The position numbers and the translations under genes were made by a program. A model generated the notes under the pieces. It searched no databases. It worked only from the letters and a program-made list of their open reading frames with translations, and had not been told where the DNA came from. From contig NZ_JAJSLW010000001.1 in assembly GCF_021729145.1 (NCBI RefSeq), forward strand, positions 434,001 to 498,000: 64,000 nt of DNA. Direction: 5' to 3'. Positions 29,922-39,527 of this stretch are shown piece by piece. Within the stretch, counting starts at the first letter, position 1; the number at the start of each line of letters is the position of its first letter. The stretch comes from Membranihabitans maritimus (GTDB taxonomy: Bacteria; Bacteroidota; Bacteroidia; Chitinophagales; Saprospiraceae).

Positions 29922-31199
29922 TCAATTTACTACTACAGTGAATAATTGTTCTTTTTTCAAATATTTTTTTGCAAGTTCCATTATATCTTCAGATTTCACC
30001 TGGTCAATCTTTTCAAAAAAATCAAATACCCATTTTACATCCATACCCTCAATTGTCAATATTTTCACAATTTCAGCTTTGGAAAAAACGCCATCCAGAG
30101 AGCTTAACAAATACCCTTTGATATAATTTCTTACCATCCGTATCTCTTCCCTTCCTACCAACGTACTTTGTAGTTTGTATATTTCACCATATATCAATTC
30201 GAGAACTTTTTTGATATTTTCAGTTTTAATATCCGTACCAATAATAAAATAAGCATCATATTTCATCGGCTCTAGATCCGAATAAATATTATATGTCAAA
30301 CCTTCCTTTTCTCTTATGTTTTGCATAAGTCGTGATCCAAAAAACCCTCCTAAAAGAGTATTTAAAAAATGAACCCCCAAATATTCATCGTGATCTCTCT
30401 TGATAATTCGCTTCCCAATCTTTATTGAACTTTGTGCATTAAAAGCATAATTGTTCTTCATATAAAATTCATTGGGGGGTTCTGCACTCACCTCCGGTAT
30501 TGATTGTTCATTTGCATTCACAGGGTTGGGTATTTTATATAAATATTCCTCCACCATACTGATAATATCCCCATCAATGCTTCCTGATATATATGCTTTA
30601 AAAAATGAACTTCTATAATTCCTTTTATGAAACTGATATAAGTCATCAATAGTGATAGCTGTTATATCATCTTCTGTAGAATTATACCCATAAGGATGAT
30701 CATTCCCAAATATTTTCTCTGTAATGATACGAAATGATAAAGCATCATTGTCTGCCGTTGCTAACTTGAGCTTTGACTTTGCCCTTTTCTTAAGCAATTC
30801 CAATTCTTCCGCATTAAAAGAAGGAGCTCCAATTATTTCAAAAAACAATGGAATTAATTTCCTCATATATTTTTTGATACACATCAAACTAAAAGAAGCA
30901 TAATCAAGATGATAGCGAACTTGAAAATCCGCACCGTAATAATCAAAAAAATCGTTTATAGCATCACTTGAGTGATTTTCACTCCCTTCCTTGAGCATTC
31001 GGGCACAGAAACGCGAACTCAATCGCTTCTCCTCGTCGTATCGGCCCTTGTTAAGGACTACCTCTATTTTAACCAGTTCCAGTGAGTGCGAGGACGGGAT
31101 TGAATATAATTCTATCCCATTTCCCGTAGAATAATAATCATATTCAAAAGGAGTGGGTGTCTCTATTTTATTGATTGGTGGTATTTGGATTAAGTTCAC
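29922..31199 (-). CDS. Non-catalytic M16 (insulinase-like) family protein
   Basis: M16 family homologue of 425 residues with two related halves, N-terminal (about 15-210) and C-terminal (about 215-425). The zinc motif HxxEH expected near residue 65 is missing: the matching place reads FCARMLKEGSE. The C-terminal half keeps the typical LNTLLGGFFGSRLMQNIREKEGLTYN. In paired bacterial M16 systems one subunit is inactive and helps bind substrate, and this looks like that type. No catalytic partner lies in the window. No signal peptide is visible, so it is probably cytoplasmic. Confidence 0.85.
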   Translation of the reverse strand: MNLIQIPPINKIETPTPFEYDYYSTGNGIELYSIPSSHSLELVKIEVVLNKGRYDEEKRLSSRFCARMLKEGSENHSSDAINDFFDYYGADFQVRYHLDYASFSLMCIKKYMRKLIPLFFEIIGAPSFNAEELELLKKRAKSKLKLATADNDALSFRIITEKIFGNDHPYGYNSTEDDITAITIDDLYQFHKRNYRSSFFKAYISGSIDGDIISMVEEYLYKIPNPVNANEQSIPEVSAEPPNEFYMKNNYAFNAQSSIKIGKRIIKRDHDEYLGVHFLNTLLGGFFGSRLMQNIREKEGLTYNIYSDLEPMKYDAYFIIGTDIKTENIKKVLELIYGEIYKLQSTLVGREEIRMVRNYIKGYLLSSLDGVFSKAEIVKILTIEGMDVKWVFDFFEKIDQVKSEDIMELAKKYLKKEQLFTVVVN

Positions 31200-31241
31200 G
31201 TCAGATTTGAATTAGTGGATTGCAATATTAATGCGAAGGTG

Positions 31242-31249
31242 CAAAAATA
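31242..31249 (-). promoter_or_regulatory. Predicted -7 box for the M16 gene
   Basis: TATTTTTG on the minus strand, 43 bases upstream of the M16 start. A TTG lies 24 bases farther up, longer than ideal. It is divergent from the dnaN promoter about 80 bases away. Confidence 0.35.
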
Positions 31250-31326
31250 AACGAATGTCATAAAAAATGTATGCAATGTTTTTAACCTTGAGGTTTTCAC
31301 AGATACAGATACCAAGGTATTATTAT

Positions 31327-31358
31327 TTTCCTTAAGTTTATCGATTTGATTATTTTTG
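31327..31358 (+). promoter_or_regulatory. Predicted dnaN promoter
   Basis: TTTC (31327-31330), 20-base spacer, TATTTTTG (31351-31358). This is the same arrangement as before thrS. It lies 58 bases upstream of the dnaN start. Confidence 0.5.
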
Positions 31359-31416
31359 CTTCAAATACGGTTTTTAATTTTTCAAAACGGAAAGTAATAG
31401 CAAATAAATATAATTT

Positions 31417-32532
31417 ATGAAGTTTTCAGTTTCTTCTTCAGACATCCTAAAAAAAATTCAAATAGCCAGTGGCGTATTACCAACTAATGCTATTATGCCC
31501 ATATTGGATGATTTCTTGCTTGAATTATCAGGTAATGAGCTTACAATGGTAGTTTCAGATTTAGAAACCACAATCCGGACCAGAATTCCCGTTAATGGAG
31601 AAGAAGACGGAACCATTGCAGTTCGTGGAAAAATCCTAAGTGATACCATTAAAGCACTTCCCGAGCAACCCATTCAATTCGTCAAAGAGGAAGGATCCAA
31701 CACTTTACTGCTTAAAACCAATAATGGCGAATATCGACTCGCCTGTGACGATTTTGAAGAATTTCCACAAATACCTGAAACCGTTACTTCCGAACCAGTG
31801 GAAATTCCCATAGCTGTGATCGAGGGAGCTATCACTCAAACCATCTTCGCTACCAGCAATGACGAAATGAGACAGGCTATGATGGGAGTCTATATAAATA
31901 TTCAAAAAGACAAAGTGATCTTTGTAGCTACGGATGCCCACAAATTGGTCAAATATACATACCTTGATTTCCAGGCACCTGAAGAAGGTACTATGATTAT
32001 TCCTAAAAAATCATTGGTCCTGGTCAAGAACGCTTTAAAAGGAAGTGGAAACCTTAAAATTGATTATAGCAACTCCCATGTATTTTTTGAATTAGAAGAT
32101 ACGGAAATAGCCTGTAGGTTGATTGATGCGCAGTTTCCAAACTACAATGCCGTAATACCTACTGACAATCCCAACCTTCTTACTATCGACCGTGTTTCAT
32201 TTTTGAATTCTATTAAAAGGATTTCTATTTACGCAAATAAAACTACTAATCAGCTCGTACTCGATCTTAATTCAGAACGTTTACTAATTAAAGCCCAGGA
32301 CTTGGACTATTCAAATGAAGCAGAAGAAAAACTGGAATGCCAATATTCTGGAGACCCAATGGAAATAGCTTTCAATTCAAGATTTCTAATAGAAATGCTC
32401 AATGTCCTGGACAGCGAAGAAGTCATGATGGAATTATCCACTCCCAACCGGGCTTCGTTGATTCTTCCGTCTTCCTCTGCTGATGACGAAGATATGTTGA
32501 TGCTGGTAATGCCTGTAATGGTGAACCGGTAA
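31417..32532 (+). CDS. dnaN: DNA polymerase III subunit beta (sliding clamp)
   Basis: Ring-shaped processivity clamp of replication, 371 residues in three similar domains. Typical segments are the start MKFSVSSSDILKKIQIASGV, SDLETTIRTRIPV, FVATDAHKLVKY and the clamp C-terminus ending LMLVMPVMVNR. It is not next to dnaA or recF here. Instead it is followed after four bases by nadD, so this is not the classical origin arrangement. No DnaA-box cluster is evident in the upstream gap. Confidence 0.97.
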   Translation: MKFSVSSSDILKKIQIASGVLPTNAIMPILDDFLLELSGNELTMVVSDLETTIRTRIPVNGEEDGTIAVRGKILSDTIKALPEQPIQFVKEEGSNTLLLKTNNGEYRLACDDFEEFPQIPETVTSEPVEIPIAVIEGAITQTIFATSNDEMRQAMMGVYINIQKDKVIFVATDAHKLVKYTYLDFQAPEEGTMIIPKKSLVLVKNALKGSGNLKIDYSNSHVFFELEDTEIACRLIDAQFPNYNAVIPTDNPNLLTIDRVSFLNSIKRISIYANKTTNQLVLDLNSERLLIKAQDLDYSNEAEEKLECQYSGDPMEIAFNSRFLIEMLNVLDSEEVMMELSTPNRASLILPSSSADDEDMLMLVMPVMVNR

Positions 32533-32536
32533 TGTG

Positions 32537-33112
32537 ATGGAGATAGGATTGTTTTTCGGTTCGTTTAACCCTGTTCACACCGGGCACATGATTATAGCCA
32601 ACCATGTAGCGAATTGGTCCGGCCTCGACGAAGTGTGGATGATCGTAACTCCTCAAAACCCCCTCAAGGAACGATCCAATTTAGCCAAGGATTATGATCG
32701 GTTGCATATGGTTCAACTGGCGATCGGCGACAATCCCAAATTACGTGCTTCAAATATAGAATTTTCCCTTCCCAAGCCTTCTTATACTGTAGATACTCTG
32801 ATTTATCTCAAAGAAAAATATCCCGTTCACGAATTCACCCTCATAATGGGAGGTGACAACCTACAGAATCTCCACAAATGGAAAAACTATAACGTTCTTT
32901 TGGAGAATTACAAAATACTCGTGTACAAACGTCCGGAATATTTGGAAAATCAGTATCAGGATCGAAAAAATATTTCTTTAGTTGAAGCTCCCTTAATGGA
33001 GATATCCTCTACATTTATTCGTAAATCTCTGAAAAAAGGTAAATCGGTCAGATACCTGGTTCCTGACCCTGTCTGGGCATTCCTTGAAAACAGCACATTG
33101 TACAGGTCCTGA
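32537..33112 (+). CDS. nadD: Nicotinate-nucleotide adenylyltransferase
   Basis: Adenylates nicotinate mononucleotide in NAD synthesis. It has 191 residues from ATG 32537; a GTG one codon earlier is also possible. The nucleotidyltransferase signature GLFFGSFNPVHTGHMII is at the N-terminus and the ISSTFIRKSL motif near residue 158. MGGDNLQNLHKWKNY marks the NadD branch. It probably shares a transcript with dnaN. Confidence 0.95.
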   Translation: MEIGLFFGSFNPVHTGHMIIANHVANWSGLDEVWMIVTPQNPLKERSNLAKDYDRLHMVQLAIGDNPKLRASNIEFSLPKPSYTVDTLIYLKEKYPVHEFTLIMGGDNLQNLHKWKNYNVLLENYKILVYKRPEYLENQYQDRKNISLVEAPLMEISSTFIRKSLKKGKSVRYLVPDPVWAFLENSTLYRS

Positions 33113-33247
33113 AAAAAAATCTGTCGGTTCTATAGTGTTGGAACTACCTGCTTTTTTTCGTATTTGACACCCTTCAAGCTGAGATAATAAGGCTATTATT
33201 CTATAACCAAACTCGTAATACCTTCCGGAATGTAAATATAGGATTGA

Positions 33248-35671
33248 TCAAAACCCAACAACACAAGTATTTCCATCATAGCCCCCCATACCAATTGGAG
33301 AACCGTCGGGGATTTTTAGTGAATACTGTGATCGGTACTCCACTGGATTTTCCAGGAATTGACTGATTCTTCGAACCATCTCTTTGGCAGTTTTATCTTT
33401 TCGACCTGATAATACAGCTCGAATTTCAACCAGGTTGGCCATAGTTATCGAATGAACCTGTGGATATGCTTCCTGTGTTTGTGCAAGATTCATCAAATGA
33501 TCGAGAAAACGAAAGGCTATCATATTTTGCACCTCGTCAATGTATCCCTCCTGCGAACCGTTTGACATCGTACTTTGAAATGTGAAGTCAATGACTTCAT
33601 CGAGACTGAGTTGCCCATTATCGAGGGCCTTTTGCTGCACCAGCCGGGACGCCCTTGCAGGGTGGAATAAAAATTGTAGTGTATAATCTGCAGCAGTCCC
33701 CGCAGCCGAAATAGCATCAAATGCAACACCTGTTTTGCCCTGGAATGATTCCCGGGTTCTCGGGTTCCCATATATCCTGGGAGGAAACAAATCCAGCAAT
33801 TTTTCCGGCACTACAATTCGGGAAGCATTAACGGTCTTAAGCACTGCCTTCAGGGCTGCAATTTGTTGGTCACGCGGCAATGCCTTAACTACGGATTGTC
33901 CATCTCCCCTAATTGCGTAATTATATTCCAGCCCTCCGATTAATTTAGTTGTTGCTTCCGTCTGATAGCGATGGAAGAAATAAAGAGGGACAAACACATC
34001 TTCCAACTCAGAGTAACTTCTCCCATTCTTGATATTATAAATGGAAAATTGGCGAATAGCAACATCCCTTATTTTCAAAACTCGCTCCAATTCCGAAACT
34101 GCATCTCCTCCGTTATCCCACAGATGAGCCGAGACATGTGCGCCCCCTGCGGGACGTGCATCCTGATCCGTAATAAATTGCAACCCACCCCGGTACGCCT
34201 CCAGTAAGATCTGATCCAACAAATCACTTTCTTTAGTTCCTTCCGGAAAATCCTGGTATGCATAAGCCACTGAAACTTTATCCCATTCACCGATACCTTT
34301 ATCATAGGCATCAGAAAAATCCAGTTTTCCGGTTTGATCATCCAAATCTATATAAGGATGCGGATAGTCCATAACCGAAGCCCTATTTTGAGTACTTGCT
34401 GAAAAATTATGGGCAAAACCCAATGTATGTCCTATCTCATGGGCCGAGAGTTGGCGGATACGTGCCAAAGCCAGTTGGAGCATTTTGTCATCATTATCAT
34501 CCTTCTCTTTATATGGCTTATTCATCAAGGCCTGGGCAATCAAAAAATCTTGCCGGATTCTCAGACTTCCGAGACTCACATGTCCTTTTAAAATTTCTCC
34601 GGTCCGGGGGTCACTCACACTGCTTCCATAACTCCAGCCCCTGGAAGAACGGTGCACCCACTGGATTACATTATATCTGATATCCATAGGATCAGCCTCT
34701 TCGGGAAGTAATTTAACCTGAAAAGCATTTCGATATCCGATGGCTTCGAAAGCATCATTCCACCATCGGCCTCCTTCCAGTAATGCAGATCGCATGGGTT
34801 CAGGTGTTCCATTGTCCAGATAATAAATAATGGGTTCCACCGGTTCACTGACTTCAGCTGTAGGATCCTTTTTCTCAAGTCGATGCCTATAAATAAACCG
34901 CTGTTCTGTAGGCTCATTAACCGGAGTGGAATAATCGTAAAATACAAATGGAAAAGATCCCGACCGTGGGTCGAATCTCCTCATATCAAAACTTTTCTCA
35001 GGCAACTGTACAAAAGAATGGTGTTGAACAACTGTTACCAGAGAAGAATGTGGAACCACCGACCGTATCTCCCAACTTTCCGGTTTTCCAGCAAAAGTAA
35101 GCTCCGCTTCAAATTCTACGTTCTTTGGGAAAGCCCGCGTACGCGTCAGTGAAAGCGCACTTTTACTCAAGTCCAATCTATAGTCTCCCTGTCCCGTTTC
35201 CTGTAGTTTTTCAACAACTCCATGTGTATCCTGTAACAAAAAACCCGTAATATCAATTATATAGTGTCCATTTTTGATTTCATCTACAATAGGAAACCCA
35301 TATAGAATCGACTTGGCAAAGGCCTGTTCCACTGATTTTCTCTCTAATTCATTTTGTGAACTTACCCTATATTTTAAATTAGGTTGTACCAATAATAATT
35401 TGTGACCTGCCTTCTTAAAATAAACCACTTTTTCTCCTCCCAATTGTCCCCGATCAAGACCGATATCATTGCTGCCGATACCACTGCTCAGGGAATGTAT
35501 ATAAAGAAAATCCTCATTCAATTTATCAACTTCCAAATATATTTTGTCTTCATGTTCATCATAATAAAAGTTGAATAATCCTGGGAATGCTTTTTTCCCT
35601 TCAGAAGAGAACTCCTGTGAATATATATTAATAGGTATCAGGAATAAAAGGATCAAACTACAACTTTTCAT
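33248..35671 (-). CDS. Secreted zinc-dependent metalloprotease (DUF5117/DUF4953-type)
   Basis: Large exported protease of 807 residues with a signal peptide (about 1-18, ending IYSQ). Residues about 25-270 form the DUF5117-like N-terminal part (EDFLYIHSLSSGIGSNDIGLDRGQ). The metzincin-type zinc motif HEIGHTLGFAH spans 411-421, and VMDYPHPY at 433-440 may give the Met-turn. The C-terminal part is helical and resembles DUF4953. The family is common in Bacteroidota and planctomycetes, and its substrates are not established. It is convergent with nadD and divergent from the transporter at 35832. I see no T9SS sorting domain. Confidence 0.88.
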   Translation of the reverse strand: MKSCSLILLFLIPINIYSQEFSSEGKKAFPGLFNFYYDEHEDKIYLEVDKLNEDFLYIHSLSSGIGSNDIGLDRGQLGGEKVVYFKKAGHKLLLVQPNLKYRVSSQNELERKSVEQAFAKSILYGFPIVDEIKNGHYIIDITGFLLQDTHGVVEKLQETGQGDYRLDLSKSALSLTRTRAFPKNVEFEAELTFAGKPESWEIRSVVPHSSLVTVVQHHSFVQLPEKSFDMRRFDPRSGSFPFVFYDYSTPVNEPTEQRFIYRHRLEKKDPTAEVSEPVEPIIYYLDNGTPEPMRSALLEGGRWWNDAFEAIGYRNAFQVKLLPEEADPMDIRYNVIQWVHRSSRGWSYGSSVSDPRTGEILKGHVSLGSLRIRQDFLIAQALMNKPYKEKDDNDDKMLQLALARIRQLSAHEIGHTLGFAHNFSASTQNRASVMDYPHPYIDLDDQTGKLDFSDAYDKGIGEWDKVSVAYAYQDFPEGTKESDLLDQILLEAYRGGLQFITDQDARPAGGAHVSAHLWDNGGDAVSELERVLKIRDVAIRQFSIYNIKNGRSYSELEDVFVPLYFFHRYQTEATTKLIGGLEYNYAIRGDGQSVVKALPRDQQIAALKAVLKTVNASRIVVPEKLLDLFPPRIYGNPRTRESFQGKTGVAFDAISAAGTAADYTLQFLFHPARASRLVQQKALDNGQLSLDEVIDFTFQSTMSNGSQEGYIDEVQNMIAFRFLDHLMNLAQTQEAYPQVHSITMANLVEIRAVLSGRKDKTAKEMVRRISQFLENPVEYRSQYSLKIPDGSPIGMGGYDGNTCVVGF

Positions 35672-35831
35672 TATTATGTTTTTTCTAAAATTAAGAAAGT
35701 GTCTTTACAAAGCCAATTTTCTAACTGCTGTTGCGCTGCAAATACAGTCATCTTTTGAAAACATAAAATAATTTAAAATAATATCCCATATTAGAGTTGA
35801 AGTAATACCAAAAATAGCGCCAAAAACCAAC

Positions 35832-37334
35832 ATGAAGTTTAATAAAAAGAGCCTACTTATCATTTCCGGATTAATTCTATTTATTCTATTTATAAGTTTT
35901 GTCCGAATCGACCCGGATCGACCGGAACTTGTGTATACCGCCGGAATTGCCATACTTATGGCTTTCTGGTGGGTTACGGAGGCACTACCTATTGGAATAA
36001 CATCACTTCTTCCGGTACTTTTATTCCCTGCTTTTGGCGTCCTGAGTAGTAGCGATACAGCTGCCGCTTATATAAACAATATTATCTTTCTCTATATCGG
36101 GGGGTTTATCATGGCATTGGCTATGGAAAAGTGGAACCTTCATAGAAGGATAGCTCTTTTTATCATGTTAAAAATCGGTAGGAAGCCCGTCACACTTTTG
36201 TTAGGATTTATGCTGGCCGGATACTTTTTGTCCATGTGGATGAGTAATACCGCGACCGCTATGATGATGGTGCCTATCTGTCTTTCTGTTCTGGCAAGCC
36301 TGAAATCCTATTATGATGCAGCCGATATTAAAAATTTTGGTAAATCCCTATTTATAGGCCTGGCTTATGCTTGTTCGATTGGGGGCATAGCCACCCTTAT
36401 TGGTACACCTCCCAACTTGTCTTTTGCTCGAATTTTTAAACTTACATACCCTGAGGCTCCGGAGATTACATTCTCCCAATGGTTTATTTTTTCCCTTCCA
36501 CTTAGTATTGTTGTTCTTGGTTTTGCTCTATTAATCCTGTATCTCATATATGTACCCAAAAAGGGGATGGGAGCTGTTCCCAATACCGTAATAATGGACA
36601 GTTATAAAAAATTGGGAAAAATTAGCAATGAAGAAAAAAAAGTATTAACGTTATTTATACTAATGGCCTTATTATGGGTGTTCCGTTCTCCAATCAGTAT
36701 TGGTAATTTTTATATTCCCGGATGGTCATTACTTTTCAGAGAGCCTTCATTCTTAAACGATGGGACGGTGGCAATAGGGATTGCCATAGTGTTATTCCTC
36801 ATTCCTTCCAGGTCCGGTCAATCTCTTATGGATTGGAAAACTGCCGTCAAACTACCCTGGGATATTGTATTATTGTTCGGTGGAGGTTTTGCTCTGGCCC
36901 AGGCAGTAAAAGATACCGGGTTGGGTCTGTGGCTGGGTCAAGCAGTTACTGAGAACTCCGACACCACGGCACTTGAAATGGTTTCTATCCTCACTGCTGG
37001 TATGTCACTAATAACTGAATTCACTTCCAATACGGCTACCACTGAAATGGTGCTTCCTATTGTTGCCGGAATTGCATCCTCAGCAGAAATTCACCCCCTT
37101 TGGTTAATGATCCCTGTTACCCTGGCAGCTTCAATGGCTTTTATGTTTCCCATAGCTACACCTCCCAATGCCATTGTGTTTGGAAGCAGCCCATTAAAAA
37201 TGGTCGATATGCTCAAGGCGGGAATCTTTCTGGACATAATTGCAGTTATACTTATCATTCTTTCGCTCTATTTTTGGGGACAGAGTATATTTGATTTTGA
37301 TCTATCCGTATTCCCGGAGTGGGCCAAAAAATAG
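35832..37334 (+). CDS. DASS/SLC13 family sodium-coupled anion symporter
   Basis: Inner-membrane transporter of 500 residues with about 11-12 membrane segments. The two paired SNT motifs of the family are present: MSNTATAMMMVP (near residue 140) and TSNTATTEMVLP (near 400). Each is followed by a proline-containing loop (IGTPPNLSFA and IATPPNAIVFG). Family members import di- and tricarboxylates such as succinate or citrate, or sulfate. The dicarboxylate branch is most similar in layout. It converges with the cytochrome/LRR gene, with three bases between the stops. Confidence 0.92.
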   Translation: MKFNKKSLLIISGLILFILFISFVRIDPDRPELVYTAGIAILMAFWWVTEALPIGITSLLPVLLFPAFGVLSSSDTAAAYINNIIFLYIGGFIMALAMEKWNLHRRIALFIMLKIGRKPVTLLLGFMLAGYFLSMWMSNTATAMMMVPICLSVLASLKSYYDAADIKNFGKSLFIGLAYACSIGGIATLIGTPPNLSFARIFKLTYPEAPEITFSQWFIFSLPLSIVVLGFALLILYLIYVPKKGMGAVPNTVIMDSYKKLGKISNEEKKVLTLFILMALLWVFRSPISIGNFYIPGWSLLFREPSFLNDGTVAIGIAIVLFLIPSRSGQSLMDWKTAVKLPWDIVLLFGGGFALAQAVKDTGLGLWLGQAVTENSDTTALEMVSILTAGMSLITEFTSNTATTEMVLPIVAGIASSAEIHPLWLMIPVTLAASMAFMFPIATPPNAIVFGSSPLKMVDMLKAGIFLDIIAVILIILSLYFWGQSIFDFDLSVFPEWAKK

Positions 37335-37337
37335 CCT

Positions 37338-39479
37338 TTAACGAAATAAAACTTCATCTACAAAGATCCAGGCTTTGTCTCCTTTTCCCCGATGCCAGGC
37401 AGGAATTGGGTTTACAGATTTAAACTTTAATTTAACACCTTTTAAATCCTGCCCCGGAATTTCAATCGCCTCTATAGATTTTTGAAATTTACGTTTTTCG
37501 GGCTGTTCTGGTGTATGTGTCAAAAGTTGGCTAAAATCTTTGCCATTTTGCGTAACAAACACCTGGATTTCTTTTGCTGGAAAAATATAACTATCTGTTC
37601 TAATAATTCCACTTACTAAAATTTCTGATAATTTAATCGTACTGCCAAAGTAAAAATCAACTTCCATTTCATTTTTCCTATATCCTAGATATGCCCGGTC
37701 CTGGAAATCATCCGGTCCTTTTTTCAAATCAACGAGGCCATCTCCTCCTGTACCCGTATATTTTTCATTAGGTTTGGTTACTAATTTTACTGAATCAGGA
37801 GTATACTTCGATTTATAATAAGAAGCTTTGACAGGACCACTACCAAGCCACCCTTCCTTATAAGCTTTGAAAGTAAATTGCTTATCATCAGAAAAAAGTA
37901 TTGGTCTTTCATACAGGTATGAAGACAAACTATCGGGCAAAGATTCATCTTCCGTATACCGTATTTGTACTCCGTTAATTACATGACTGGCAGTCAGTCG
38001 GATAGAATCCTTAAAAAATCCCTCTTCTGGTTCTAGAGAAGGTGCATTTAATGCTATCGGTTCTATTCCGAATTCATCGGATTTTCCTATTATTTGGAGT
38101 GCTGGAAACTTTTCCTGCAAATCATTATGCTCAATATCAGAAATATTGGTATTCCACACATAAATTTTGCGAATGGGATTTTTCTCAAGCAATTCAGAAA
38201 CCCCTTCATATGAAACTTTTGTACCTATGAGAGATAATACAAATAATTCATTCAATTCATAGAGGGGAGCCAATGACTCATCTGTAATTCCTGTATTATT
38301 TAAATTGAGGACCTGCAAATTTTTAAACGCCTTAAGATACTCCATACCTGAAGCTGTTAATTCCAGGTTATGAAGATTTAAATCTACTAGTTGATCAGAA
38401 ACAGCCTGCAATTCCGCCAATTGACTTTCTTCAAATTGATTCCTACTTAAAAACCTACCGTACAATGCCGGGGATTTGGACGCCAGAGGTTCGAGCAAGC
38501 GATAATTATCATTGAGTTTTTGAATAGTTCGATCACTTGCCGGCTTAAACTGATATGTTGGTTCTTTCTCCTCAGAATAAACAGCTTTTGACAACAGAAA
38601 AAGGGAGTCATTCTCCTCCAGTTCTGATACCTGTAAATTAAAGGGTGCCCCATATCCGACCCAGGACTTAATTAATTCGATTTCTATTGGGGTTAATTGA
38701 GGTTTGCCCTTAGGTGGCATATGATCATCGTGATTTATATCCAATAGAATGTTTTCCAACAGTAAACTTTGTATTGGATCATCGCGGTTGATAATAGCAC
38801 CATTTTCTCCACCAGCCAATATATTGCTGCTATCAGAAAGGATCAAATCACCTTTGGACTTATTTGGGTTGTGGCAGCTAATGCATTTATCCTCCAGAAC
38901 AGGAAAAATAATATGAGCAAATAACTCAGCTTCTACCAGAGGAGTTTTTTCAACTTTTTGTTGGATAGGTTCAGTCAAAAATCCTTCTCCGTGGGTAAGC
39001 GTAGCTCCAAAATGACCAGCAAATACTAAAATTGCCAGAGTAACTATAGAGCCATAATTTAAAAACTTGATATTATTATTGGTTCTTAATAATGCATATT
39101 CAATAAATAAGATACCAACCCACACAGCTACACCCGTCCATTTATGCCAAAAAACTGTAGAACCGCCGTAGCCCTCTTCCTGTGACAAGATTAAACCAAA
39201 AAGTACGGTTAATGCACAAAATACGTGCGTAAGGGATACATAGTTTTTTAAAAACTGATTTTGTAGTTCTTTAGTACTTTTCAAAAAATTGAACAGTACA
39301 GATAAGAAGGGCAAAATAACCAGCAAAACTATGGGAAAATGAAGAATCAAAGGATGAGCTCTCCCCGGAACTTGTACAATTTCCGGTATGACAATACGGT
39401 GCTCAAATAATAAAAAAAATATAATAAAAATATCTAGGCCAAAATTAATTTGGCGTAAGAGAGTCCATAGTTTTCCCAT
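37338..39479 (-). CDS. Membrane cytochrome c / leucine-rich repeat / carbohydrate-binding-like protein
   Basis: Composite protein of 713 residues. Four or five membrane segments fill residues 1-165. A planctomycete-type cytochrome c domain follows, with haem motif CISCH (199-203) and a candidate distal Met254 in HMPPKGK. Leucine-rich repeats (about 365-445) include LQVLNLNNTGITDESLAPL. A chitobiase-C/Fn3-like segment (about 485-555) and a discoidin-like C-terminal domain (about 570-713) complete it. The soluble part should be periplasmic. It ends a three-gene set with the DUF1501 and DUF1553 genes upstream (48-base gap to DUF1501). Function is unknown; electron transfer coupled to glycan recognition is inference. 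Confidence 0.82.
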   Translation of the reverse strand: MGKLWTLLRQINFGLDIFIIFFLLFEHRIVIPEIVQVPGRAHPLILHFPIVLLVILPFLSVLFNFLKSTKELQNQFLKNYVSLTHVFCALTVLFGLILSQEEGYGGSTVFWHKWTGVAVWVGILFIEYALLRTNNNIKFLNYGSIVTLAILVFAGHFGATLTHGEGFLTEPIQQKVEKTPLVEAELFAHIIFPVLEDKCISCHNPNKSKGDLILSDSSNILAGGENGAIINRDDPIQSLLLENILLDINHDDHMPPKGKPQLTPIEIELIKSWVGYGAPFNLQVSELEENDSLFLLSKAVYSEEKEPTYQFKPASDRTIQKLNDNYRLLEPLASKSPALYGRFLSRNQFEESQLAELQAVSDQLVDLNLHNLELTASGMEYLKAFKNLQVLNLNNTGITDESLAPLYELNELFVLSLIGTKVSYEGVSELLEKNPIRKIYVWNTNISDIEHNDLQEKFPALQIIGKSDEFGIEPIALNAPSLEPEEGFFKDSIRLTASHVINGVQIRYTEDESLPDSLSSYLYERPILFSDDKQFTFKAYKEGWLGSGPVKASYYKSKYTPDSVKLVTKPNEKYTGTGGDGLVDLKKGPDDFQDRAYLGYRKNEMEVDFYFGSTIKLSEILVSGIIRTDSYIFPAKEIQVFVTQNGKDFSQLLTHTPEQPEKRKFQKSIEAIEIPGQDLKGVKLKFKSVNPIPAWHRGKGDKAWIFVDEVLFR

Positions 39480-39527
39480 TATGAATACATTCTATTATCG
39501 GTCCTCAAGATCTTGTTTCAGGAGTTT

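Noticed and set aside
31200-31416. Replication origin next to dnaN
   Set aside because: No dnaA gene and no cluster of DnaA boxes; dnaN pairs with nadD here.
33113-33247. Terminator between nadD and the metalloprotease gene
   Set aside because: ATAATA/TATTAT near 33184 is an A/T-only stem, and the T-run at about 33153 has no good hairpin before it.
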